Assembly: GCA_035529155.1 (NCBI GenBank)
Contig: DATKXF010000018.1
Span: 1-12,256 of the forward strand
DNA: 12,256 bases
Source of the DNA: JAAEEP01 sp035529155
Lineage (GTDB): Archaea > Thermoplasmatota > Thermoplasmata > Methanomassiliicoccales > JAAEEP01
Direction: 5' to 3'
The notes under the pieces were generated by a model. The model had not been told where the DNA came from, ran no database searches, and was given only the letters and a program-made list of their open reading frames with translations. Below are positions 4,511 to 11,393 of this stretch, in pieces. Position 1 is the first letter of the stretch. Each line of letters starts with the position of its first letter. The position numbers were made by a program, and so were the translations under genes.

Positions 4511-7255
4511 ATGGGGATATCTTTGGATAAGAGGATACTCGCCATTCTAGTTGTGATCATTATCATAGTGGCGATCACCATCCCGATGGTCCTGCTTCTG
4601 GGGGAGGAAGATAAGAGGACCGAAGCCGTCATCCACATCAACGAGGTCATGTACGACCCGTTCGATGATGACGCCGGGAGTGAGTGGTTGGAGCTGTACA
4701 ACCCGAGCGAAAGAGCGCAGGCCATTCAAGACTGGACAATCACCAACAGGACTCAGATAATAGCCGAACTACCCAACTGGAGCTTGCCGCCCGGTGCGTA
4801 CCTGACAGTGTATCTAGGGGAGGGAACGAATGACCTGGACTTCTCCGATGGAGCTGGGAGCTATTTTGCAGGAACTCCATTGGTGTCGCTTAATAATACG
4901 ATGGACGAGGTCGGAATCTTTGATGGTTCCTCGTTCTCCCCAAACCACATCATCGACTTCGTCTGCTGGTCCTCCCTTTCGGAGTACCAAGCTGATCCAG
5001 GGCATGGATACTCCGCCGCTGTTGAAGCGGGCATCTGGACCGATGGCGACTTCTTTGACATCGGTTTCCCCTCTGGAAATTCGATGGTCGCCGGTTTCTC
5101 AATAGGGAGGAACGCCGCATCGACGGACACGAACACGTCCGTTGACTGGGCGAGGAACGGGGGGAAGAACGCATACTTTGCCACCCCTGGAAAGGCCAAT
5201 TCCGCCCCGTACTTCGACGCCAACGACAGCATCAAGCTGGTCCAGACCAAGGCCAACCTCTTCCTGATGGAATGGGGCTACGACATACTGGAGGCTAACC
5301 ACACCACTATAGAGGACTTCTCCAGTGCGTCGAACACCAGCGTTGAGGCCAGACACATGTTCCAGGTGGACATGGGGAACGCCACCTCCAACCTTACGGG
5401 CGTGGGCAATTACCACTGGTGGAGGGTGAACGACACCCTGTGGCGCGACGAGATCGACCTCGCACTGGAAGTGGAAGGAGGATCGTCGTGGTTGAACCTG
5501 ACATACGAACGATACTACTTTGACACAGGGCTGGTGCAGGAGATACATGAGGAGACAGAGTGCATAGAGAGTACCTGGGAGCCAGAGAACGACACCGAGG
5601 AAGAGCCCGCTCCGGTGGAGGAGGAACTGCACCTGGTCCAGGAGAGGTACGCCTCGGACAGTACCATGACGGTCACCCAGCTTGGTCTCAATCATTATAG
5701 GGTGAATACCAGCGACCTCCGTGAGCTGGACTTCAGGAACGAGACGCAGGAGATGGAGTTCAGCAAGGAATACCTCATAATTGAGGATGAAGAGATCGAG
5801 GCCTGGACGAACCTCACCATGACCTCTGACGTCCGTGACGACATGACCGTCTCCACCCATTACACCCAGATAACGGATGTAGGGTGGCACAGGGTCAACG
5901 ACCTCGGCAACATCGAGACGGAGTATCACTCATACAACGTGTCCTACGGCGATGTCCACTACCAGATGGTGGACGAGGGGCACTTCACCATGCTGAAGGT
6001 GGCGGAGAACAGGTACGACATCAACTGGAGCGTTCCAGTGGAGACGGACGACCTGGTAGAGAACAACACCATGAATGTCGGTTCGACCGGCCATATCATC
6101 GTGGATGAGGTCGAGGGCGAGACCATTTACCGCGGTAACATCACCTCCAACGACTCCAACCTCACCCAGAGGTTCTGCATCGACGGTTACGAGAGCGTCA
6201 TTGGTGGGGGCGTATGTGCCATCGCCGGGGGCTTGATAGGGTCCATATTCATCGGCATCGGAGCGGTCATTGGGGGTGGCGCAGGGGCGGCAGCCTGCGG
6301 AGCTGCTGGATACGCCGTGGAGAAGGCGAACGAGGAGGATACTGAGAAACCGACCATCGAGTTCGAGATCGGAGAATCGGGAAGCAACAAGGAGAAGGGC
6401 TGGATCAAGATCACGATAACCATTAGCGACAACGAGGGAGTTGACAAGGTCAAGTACGAATCACACTCCAGCAACCAGGGTAAGAACTGGTACAAGACCT
6501 ACGACAAGGACGCCAAGACCAAGACCATCGAGAGGACTTTCAACAACCCCAAGTGCACCGAGGACTGGCGAACGGTCACCATCAGGGCTCAGGATGAGAC
6601 GGGCAACACGGCGGTCGAGAGCAAGCAGATCAGGGTGCCCCCCAGGGACTGCACCCCCAACGTTAATAGCACCTCACCCGAGAACAAGAGCTGCTGTGTT
6701 CCCACCAGTACACCGATAGTGGTCGAGTTCTGCAAGCCCATGAACAAGACCTCGGCCGAGAACGCGATCATCATCTCACCCACCGTCGACTATGTCGTAT
6801 CCTGGAGTGCCGACAACACCACCATCACCATGATCCCGGTGGGCGGTCTGGAAGCGGATACAGTTTACGAGGTGACTATAACCACCGAGGCGAAGAGCTG
6901 CGCGGAGAAACACCTGCTCGAGAACTACACGTTCTGGTTCGAGACTGTGGATACCATTGTGCCCAACGTCACCGTCCTCCATCCGCCCAACGGTACGGTC
7001 TTCGACGTCCCGATCATCGATGTGTTCGGCTTCGTGACGGACAGCAAGGGCATCGTCGAGGTCGGTTACCTGATAAGCTGGGACATGGGTGAGGAGAACA
7101 TTTCCTCCCCGGTCGATCCACCAGAGACCAATTATTCATACAACTTCGCCGTGGAGCTGCATGTGGGAATCAACACTATCATCGTGTGGGCGTTGGACAA
7201 CTCGGGAAACTATGGTGAAATGGAGATAACGGTGGTCTACGATCCGTCAGCTTAA
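4511..7255 (+). CDS. Large membrane-anchored surface protein: lamin-tail domain, glycine-rich hydrophobic segment, Ig-like modules
   Basis: A 914-residue protein. A positively flanked hydrophobic helix (residues 9-30) acts as signal anchor or signal peptide. Residues about 38-155 match a lamin-tail domain (INEVMYDP, EWLELYNPS). Residues 235-555 are beta-rich with a recurring [HWY]xRVN or YDIN motif. Residues 561-603 are a Gly/Ala-rich hydrophobic stretch resembling a glycine zipper. Three C-terminal modules follow: Ig-like (about 611-709), an SbsA-type Ig-like domain (about 714-813, SPENKSCCVPTSTPIVVEF) and another Ig-like domain (815-911). More than two dozen N-x-S/T sequons and eleven cysteines fit an extracellular, glycosylated, disulphide-containing protein. 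The role is probably adhesion or cell-surface structure. Enzyme motifs are absent. It is monocistronic and appears leaderless. Function is inferred from domain content only. Confidence 0.85.
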   Translation: MGISLDKRILAILVVIIIIVAITIPMVLLLGEEDKRTEAVIHINEVMYDPFDDDAGSEWLELYNPSERAQAIQDWTITNRTQIIAELPNWSLPPGAYLTVYLGEGTNDLDFSDGAGSYFAGTPLVSLNNTMDEVGIFDGSSFSPNHIIDFVCWSSLSEYQADPGHGYSAAVEAGIWTDGDFFDIGFPSGNSMVAGFSIGRNAASTDTNTSVDWARNGGKNAYFATPGKANSAPYFDANDSIKLVQTKANLFLMEWGYDILEANHTTIEDFSSASNTSVEARHMFQVDMGNATSNLTGVGNYHWWRVNDTLWRDEIDLALEVEGGSSWLNLTYERYYFDTGLVQEIHEETECIESTWEPENDTEEEPAPVEEELHLVQERYASDSTMTVTQLGLNHYRVNTSDLRELDFRNETQEMEFSKEYLIIEDEEIEAWTNLTMTSDVRDDMTVSTHYTQITDVGWHRVNDLGNIETEYHSYNVSYGDVHYQMVDEGHFTMLKVAENRYDINWSVPVETDDLVENNTMNVGSTGHIIVDEVEGETIYRGNITSNDSNLTQRFCIDGYESVIGGGVCAIAGGLIGSIFIGIGAVIGGGAGAAACGAAGYAVEKANEEDTEKPTIEFEIGESGSNKEKGWIKITITISDNEGVDKVKYESHSSNQGKNWYKTYDKDAKTKTIERTFNNPKCTEDWRTVTIRAQDETGNTAVESKQIRVPPRDCTPNVNSTSPENKSCCVPTSTPIVVEFCKPMNKTSAENAIIISPTVDYVVSWSADNTTITMIPVGGLEADTVYEVTITTEAKSCAEKHLLENYTFWFETVDTIVPNVTVLHPPNGTVFDVPIIDVFGFVTDSKGIVEVGYLISWDMGEENISSPVDPPETNYSYNFAVELHVGINTIIVWALDNSGNYGEMEITVVYDPSA

Positions 7256-7319
7256 TCTCATATCGAAGACAAGAGCATTCGATCAATGCGCGCCTGGAGT
7301 ACAGAGGCAGGGGATATCA

Positions 7320-7329
7320 TCAGCGCTGA
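7320..7329. repeat. 10-bp palindrome in the convergent intergenic region
   Basis: TCAGCGCTGA is a perfect palindrome. A small ATGAT...ATCAT inverted repeat lies just to its right. Both sit in the 112-base gap between the convergent surface-protein and moeA stops. Neither has an adjacent T-run, so terminator function is uncertain. Confidence 0.25.
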
Positions 7330-7367
7330 CATTGGGCATGATAATAGATCATCCGAAGCCGTTTAGA

Positions 7368-8579
7368 TCACTGGAATATGTGCACCTTGACCAGGGCACC
7401 CTTGTCCAGCAGGTCCACGTTGGGAGGTATCTGGATCCATCCGTCGGCGTAGGCCATGCTGGTGATCGTCCCTGATTCCTTGAACACCGGGAAGGCTTGG
7501 CCGTCCCTGATGACAACAGTGAGGAACATGTGTCTTCCCAGCTGGGCCGTGATCTTCTTACCCAGAGGGACCTCCACCACCTCGTACCTCTTGGCAGGCA
7601 GCCTAGCCATCTTTCGCACCGCGTCCACCAGGAAAATGTAGCCGTTGGTCAGGCAAGAGGTGGGATAACCGGGCATTCCGAATATGGGCACCTCTCCCAG
7701 CCTACCAAAGATGGTGGGCTTGCCAGGCTTGATCTGCACGCCGTGGAAGATCACCTCCCCCAGGTCGGCGACCACATCCTCCAGGACATCCCTATCGCCG
7801 GCCGAGCTGCCTCCCGACATCACGATCATGTCCGAATTCAACATTGACTCCTCGAGGACCTTTGTGAGCGAATGAATGTCATCCCCCACGATCGGATGGA
7901 TGATCGGTTCGCAACCATTCTCCGCCAGTATCGAGTAGAGGGTGTGCGAGTTGATATCGAATACCTGACCCTCCTTGATCTTGGATCCCACGGGAGCTAC
8001 CTCGTCACCCGTAGGTATCACGGTCACCCTTGGTCGAGCGAAGACCTTCACCCTTTCTCGACCGATGGCAGCGAGGGCACCCACCCTGGAGGGCACCAGA
8101 TAATCACCCTGATGCAATACTGTAGCCCCGCTTTTAACATCCTCCCCCTGCTTGGAGACATGCGCAGAGGGGTACAGTGGTCCGAAGATCAGCACCTTGT
8201 CCCCTTCTCGATCGGTGTTCTCCACCTTGATGACCGAGTCAGCACCCTCGGGAAGCATGGCTCCAGTGGCGATCTGGATGCACTTTCCCCTCTCCACCTT
8301 GGTCCGTGGCACTTGTCCAGCATGGATCACGTCCGTGCACTCCAGGGACACGGGGCTGAACTTTCCCGCCTGGAAGGTGTCCTCCGCAATCAGGGCATAC
8401 CCATCCATGGCTGCCCTGCTGTATGGAGGAATGTCCAACGGCGAGACGACATCCTCCGCTAGAACCCTATTGAGGGAGAGGTCCAACTCGACCTCTTCCA
8501 CTCCGTCGAGAGGATGTATGGCCTCGTCCACTCTTTTACTGGCTTCCTCGAGGGAGATCAGGCTCCTCAGGGGCTTCAC
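7368..8579 (-). CDS. moeA: MoeA, molybdopterin molybdenumtransferase (metal insertion)
   Basis: A 403-residue MoeA that inserts molybdate or tungstate into adenylylated molybdopterin. From the GTG at 8579 it has the MoeA N-terminal domain with PPYSRAAMDGYA (residues 51-62), the MoCF-biosynthesis domain with PTGDE (189-193), MSGGSSAGDRD (254-264), KPGKPT (284-289) and GMPGYPTSC (301-309), and the small MoeA C-terminal domain (about 330-403). Length matches the family at about 400 aa. The GTG overlaps the moaB stop as GTGA, and GGAGGT lies upstream at suitable spacing. A longer frame reaches 8669, but its extra 30 residues overlap moaB and look unlike MoeA. It is the last gene of the - strand moa operon. 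Confidence 0.95.
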   Translation of the reverse strand: MKPLRSLISLEEASKRVDEAIHPLDGVEEVELDLSLNRVLAEDVVSPLDIPPYSRAAMDGYALIAEDTFQAGKFSPVSLECTDVIHAGQVPRTKVERGKCIQIATGAMLPEGADSVIKVENTDREGDKVLIFGPLYPSAHVSKQGEDVKSGATVLHQGDYLVPSRVGALAAIGRERVKVFARPRVTVIPTGDEVAPVGSKIKEGQVFDINSHTLYSILAENGCEPIIHPIVGDDIHSLTKVLEESMLNSDMIVMSGGSSAGDRDVLEDVVADLGEVIFHGVQIKPGKPTIFGRLGEVPIFGMPGYPTSCLTNGYIFLVDAVRKMARLPAKRYEVVEVPLGKKITAQLGRHMFLTVVIRDGQAFPVFKESGTITSMAYADGWIQIPPNVDLLDKGALVKVHIFQ

Positions 8580-9079
8580 TTCTCTACCTCCAGCGCCATG
8601 TGGCCTATCTGGGGTATGATTATCTTCTCCATGGCCAGCCTTATAGCTCCCGTGGATCCCGGAAGGCATAGTATCACCTTCCCGGCCGATACTCCTCCCA
8701 GAGCCCGGCTCATCATGGCCGCTGGACCAATCTCCTGGTAGCTCAGCATCCTGAACAGCTCCCCGAAGCCCACTAGCTTCTTCTCCAGGAAGGGTTCCAC
8801 CGCCTCGGGTGTCAGATCCTTCCGGGTAACACCTGTGCCGCCGTTAATGATGATGACCTTGACGTCCTCCCTCTCAATGAGGTCCCTGAGCTCTCGCTCG
8901 ATCCCGATCAGAGTATCCGGTACGATTTTGTAGTAGACCACCTGGTGATTGGCCTCCCTTAATGCGTCCATTATAATGGGTCCCGAAACGTCCGTCTCCT
9001 TCGTGCGGGAATCGCTGACAGTCACCACCGCGCATTCCACATTCTCCTTCGCATGCTTCATGTGATTTTTGTGGCCCAT
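8576..9079 (-). CDS. moaB: MoaB/Mog-type molybdopterin adenylyltransferase
   Basis: A 167-residue MogA/MoaB-family protein. It shows VSDSRT (21-26), the nucleotide/pterin loop INGGTGVTRKDLTPEA (78-93), GFGELFRMLSYQEIG (104-118) and LPGSTGA (139-145). In archaea MoaB-type proteins adenylylate molybdopterin to give MPT-AMP, the substrate of MoeA. The ATG at 9079 lies one base past the moaC stop, and AAGGAGGG is an excellent Shine-Dalgarno site 5 bases before it. An internal ATG six codons on (MKHAKENVEC) is a weaker alternative. Its stop overlaps the GTG of moeA as GTGA, so coupled translation with its functional partner is likely. Confidence 0.95.
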   Translation of the reverse strand: MGHKNHMKHAKENVECAVVTVSDSRTKETDVSGPIIMDALREANHQVVYYKIVPDTLIGIERELRDLIEREDVKVIIINGGTGVTRKDLTPEAVEPFLEKKLVGFGELFRMLSYQEIGPAAMMSRALGGVSAGKVILCLPGSTGAIRLAMEKIIIPQIGHMALEVEK

Positions 9080-9080
9080 A

Positions 9081-9518
9081 CTATCCCTCCTTTCTCTTCT
9101 CTTCGACCCGAATGTCCTCTATCCTGGTCGAAGGGTACTGACCGTCCTCGTCCTTCTCCAAGTACTTGACCATATCCCAAATGGTCAGCAAAGCGGCGGA
9201 CACTCCAACCAGGGCCTCCATCTCCACCCCGGTTTTGTAGTTCGCCCGTACGATGCACTCGCAGCGGATTCCATCACCCAGATCCTCGAAACCCACCTCG
9301 ACCGACTCTATGGGAATGGGGTGACAGAACGCAAGGATACTGGGAGTGGCCTTGACCGCCTGGATGGCGGATATCCTTGCCGACTGGTACACGTCACCCT
9401 TCCTGACATTTCCGGATTGGACAGCCTCCATGGACCCCTCGCCCAGCATGATCCTTCCAGACGCGGAGGCCGTGCGACTGACCACCTTCTTCTCCGAAAT
9501 ATCCACCATTCCCTTCAA
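9081..9518 (-). CDS. moaC: MoaC, cyclic pyranopterin monophosphate synthase
   Basis: A 145-residue MoaC converting the MoaA product (3',8-cyclo-7,8-dihydro-GTP) to cyclic pyranopterin monophosphate. It has MVDIS near the start (residues 4-8), KGDV (40-43), FCHP (64-67), KTGVEMEAL (95-103) and the EKD segment (121-123), which hold the usual catalytic lysines and the conserved histidine. The chosen start is TTG 9518, which overlaps the moaE stop as TTGA, sits 7-8 bases after GGAGG and reads MKGMVDIS, as in archaeal homologues. An in-frame ATG at 9536 is possible but adds residues absent from the family. The longer frame to 9623 lies inside moaE. Confidence 0.95.
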   Translation of the reverse strand: MKGMVDISEKKVVSRTASASGRIMLGEGSMEAVQSGNVRKGDVYQSARISAIQAVKATPSILAFCHPIPIESVEVGFEDLGDGIRCECIVRANYKTGVEMEALVGVSAALLTIWDMVKYLEKDEDGQYPSTRIEDIRVEEKRKEG

Positions 9519-9937
9519 TGCTCTCCCTCCACCCATTTCTTGCCGGAGGATGACGTCTCCCGTTTCCATATGGGCACCAGCTTCTTTATTCTCTCTATGA
9601 TGAACCTCGCGGCCTCGAAGCACTCCGGTCTGTGCGCTCCCGCCGCGACGATTAGCACGATATTGTCCCCTGGAAACAGCTGGCCGACGCGGTGTATGAT
9701 TGAGAGATCCTCCAACCCGTACTTTCTGATGGCCTGCTCTCTCAGCGATTCCAATTCTTTAGTGGCCATCTCTTCGTAGGCCTCTATCTCAATGCTCTCC
9801 GTCCTCTCATCCCCGTCTTCTCCGCGAACGACGCCGATGAAGGTGACTATGCCGCCCGTTCTGCTGGTGGTTATCTCCCTGCACGCCTCATCGATTGAAA
9901 AATCATCCTTGGTAACCTTGACCCGAGCCATAGTCAT
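9515..9937 (-). CDS. moaE: MoaE, large subunit of molybdopterin synthase
   Basis: A 140-residue MoaE, the catalytic subunit that transfers sulphur from MoaD to cyclic pyranopterin monophosphate. Visible motifs are TGGIVTFIGVVRG (27-39), HRVGQL (82-87), AAGAHR (98-103) and the lysine-bearing IWKRE (123-127) and GKKWVE (132-137), whose lysines match the E. coli active-site pair. Length is typical. The ATG at 9937 overlaps the moaD stop as ATGA, coupling the two subunits of the synthase. A second ATG two codons on is less well placed. Confidence 0.95.
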   Translation of the reverse strand: MTMARVKVTKDDFSIDEACREITTSRTGGIVTFIGVVRGEDGDERTESIEIEAYEEMATKELESLREQAIRKYGLEDLSIIHRVGQLFPGDNIVLIVAAGAHRPECFEAARFIIERIKKLVPIWKRETSSSGKKWVEGEH

Positions 9938-10170
9938 CCCCCGCTAACGGGTGGGAAGAAGGCGACCTCGTCACCCTCGATCAGGATGGGATCGTCCTCG
10001 ACATACCGACCGTTGACGGCGACGAGAGCCCTGTCCCTGATCCCCTGATATCGATCATTCACCTCTTGGGTCAGGTCTCCGAGCCGGGAGCCTTCCTCCA
10101 CTTCCAACCATGTCTCGCCGCTTCCAGCCAGCTCCCTGTAAGAGGCGAAGAACAACACCCTGATCCTCAA
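9934..10170 (-). CDS. moaD: MoaD, small sulphur-carrier subunit of molybdopterin synthase
   Basis: A 78-residue ubiquitin-like sulphur carrier ending in the required Gly-Gly (PPVSGG). The C-terminus is thiocarboxylated and enters the MoaE active site. The fold signature RIRVLFFASYRELAG (2-16) and VAVNGRYV (50-57) are typical. I chose TTG 10170 because GGAGGG lies 8 bases upstream and the family begins at this beta strand. Upstream ATGs in the same frame would add 20 or more unrelated residues. It is the first gene of the moaDECB-moeA operon, with its promoter in the region shared with divergent moaA. No MoeB-like activating enzyme is in the window. Confidence 0.92.
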   Translation of the reverse strand: MRIRVLFFASYRELAGSGETWLEVEEGSRLGDLTQEVNDRYQGIRDRALVAVNGRYVEDDPILIEGDEVAFFPPVSGG

Positions 10171-10351
10171 TTGTCTGACCCTCCAGTAACCATTGAGATT
10201 CGGATGAGGGCTGATAATCGTTTCGGTCATTTGGGGCTTGATATGCATGGCTCGCAATCTTCGCTTCAGAATCCATGACGGGTGGTGGACGAGGACCGAT
10301 AGGCACAGCAAAACATATTACCCCCAGTGTCTTTTCTTACGCGGGGATACT
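10171..10351. promoter_or_regulatory. Divergent promoter region between moaD and moaA
   Basis: This 181-base gap must drive the moaD operon leftwards and moaA rightwards. On the + strand, AAAACATATTA (about 10311-10321) is a TATA-like element. It would start transcription near 10341, just before the TTG of moaA. On the - strand, the GCATATCA around 10238-10245 is a weaker TATA candidate for moaD. No clear palindromic ModE-type operator was seen. Confidence 0.4.
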
Positions 10352-11257
10352 TTGAAAGATGCCCACGGCCGCGAGGTCACCAGCCTCAGGATATCGGTCA
10401 CCCAGAGATGCAATCTGAAGTGCTTCTACTGCCACAGGGAGGGCGAGACCTCCCCCTCGGGCGAGATGACCCCTGAGGAGATAGGCAGGCTGGTGGCCAT
10501 AGCCGAGAGCCTCGGCATGAGGAAGCTCAAGATCACGGGAGGAGAGCCCCTTTTGAGGGATGACATCGTCGAGGTGGTCAGCGCCTGTAACCCCCACATG
10601 AAGGAGGTGTCCATAACCACCAACGGCATCCTCCTGAAGGAGAAGGCGACCGATCTTCTCGAAGCGGGCATGGACCGGGTGAACGTCAGCCTGGACACCG
10701 TGGATCCCGATACCTACGGAAAGATAACGGGCGTGGATGCGCTGCCCAGTGTGTTGGCGGGGATCGAAGAGGCGGTCAGCGTAGGGCTGACCCCCGTGAA
10801 GCTGAACATGGTCCTTATGAAGGGAATAAACGAGGACCAGGTGGAACAGATGATCCAGCTGGCAGGAGAGAAGGATGTGATACTTCAAATAATAGAGCTC
10901 GAGACCTCCAGAGAAAAGATCAACTCCGGATTCTACTCCCGCCACCACTGCGACATGGGAGAGATAGAGGCATCCCTGCGATCAAGAGCTGAAAGGGTGG
11001 TCTCCAGGAAGATGCATCACAGGATGAAGTACTTCCTCCCCACGGAAGTTGAGGTCGTTCGCCCAATGCACAATGCGGAGTTCTGCCAGAACTGCAATCG
11101 TCTTCGAATCACTTCGGATGGTCTTCTCAAGCCCTGCCTGCTCAGCAGCGACGGGACATTGGATGTCCTTTCCCCTATGAGGGCGGGGGCCAGCGATCAG
11201 GAGATAGCAGAACTTTTCAAGCGAGTCATACAGAAACGGGTACCATACTGGGCCTGA
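10352..11257 (+). CDS. moaA: MoaA, GTP 3',8-cyclase (radical SAM)
   Basis: A 301-residue radical SAM enzyme for the first step of molybdopterin synthesis, GTP to 3',8-cyclo-7,8-dihydro-GTP. The N-terminal [4Fe-4S] motif is CNLKCFYC (Cys20, Cys24, Cys27), the SAM-binding GGEP is at 63-66, and the C-terminal cluster is CxxC-x13-C (Cys245, Cys248, Cys262). The start TTG 10352 gives MKDAHGREVTSLRISVTQRC, as in archaeal MoaA. A longer frame to 10238 adds residues with no family match and covers the promoter region. GGGGA precedes the TTG at only 4 bases. The C-terminus ends KRVPYWA and lacks the Gly-Gly of bacterial MoaA. It is divergent from the moaD operon. Confidence 0.95.
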   Translation: MKDAHGREVTSLRISVTQRCNLKCFYCHREGETSPSGEMTPEEIGRLVAIAESLGMRKLKITGGEPLLRDDIVEVVSACNPHMKEVSITTNGILLKEKATDLLEAGMDRVNVSLDTVDPDTYGKITGVDALPSVLAGIEEAVSVGLTPVKLNMVLMKGINEDQVEQMIQLAGEKDVILQIIELETSREKINSGFYSRHHCDMGEIEASLRSRAERVVSRKMHHRMKYFLPTEVEVVRPMHNAEFCQNCNRLRITSDGLLKPCLLSSDGTLDVLSPMRAGASDQEIAELFKRVIQKRVPYWA

Positions 11258-11343
11258 TTATTCCAGAGCCTGCATCCATTGGGGTAAAGAGTGCGGAATG
11301 CGTGAAATCCGGAGAACGACGAGATCCGAGTTCGGAAGGGGTA

Positions 11344-11357
11344 AGAATTAAGATTCT
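11344..11357. promoter_or_regulatory. Small palindrome AGAAT-N4-ATTCT at the expected wtpA promoter position
   Basis: AGAATTAAGATTCT is a 5-base inverted repeat across 4 bases, located 37-50 bases before the wtpA-like start. This is where the TATA box of that gene would be expected, and the AT-rich GAATTAAG may be a weak TATA element. A regulator such as an oxyanion sensor could bind here, but arms this short are often chance. Confidence 0.25.
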
Positions 11358-11393
11358 CAACGGATATGCACCTTCAAACATATCGGTGATTGA

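Noticed and set aside
5099..5929. A 276-codon antisense open frame within the surface-protein gene.
   Set aside because: The sense strand codes for a coherent multi-domain protein. The antisense frame is His/Val-rich, has no recognisable motif and is explained by codon bias of the sense gene.
9069..9779. A 236-codon + strand open frame opposite moaC and moaE.
   Set aside because: It lies wholly antisense to two clearly identified moa genes and has no domain features or ribosome site.
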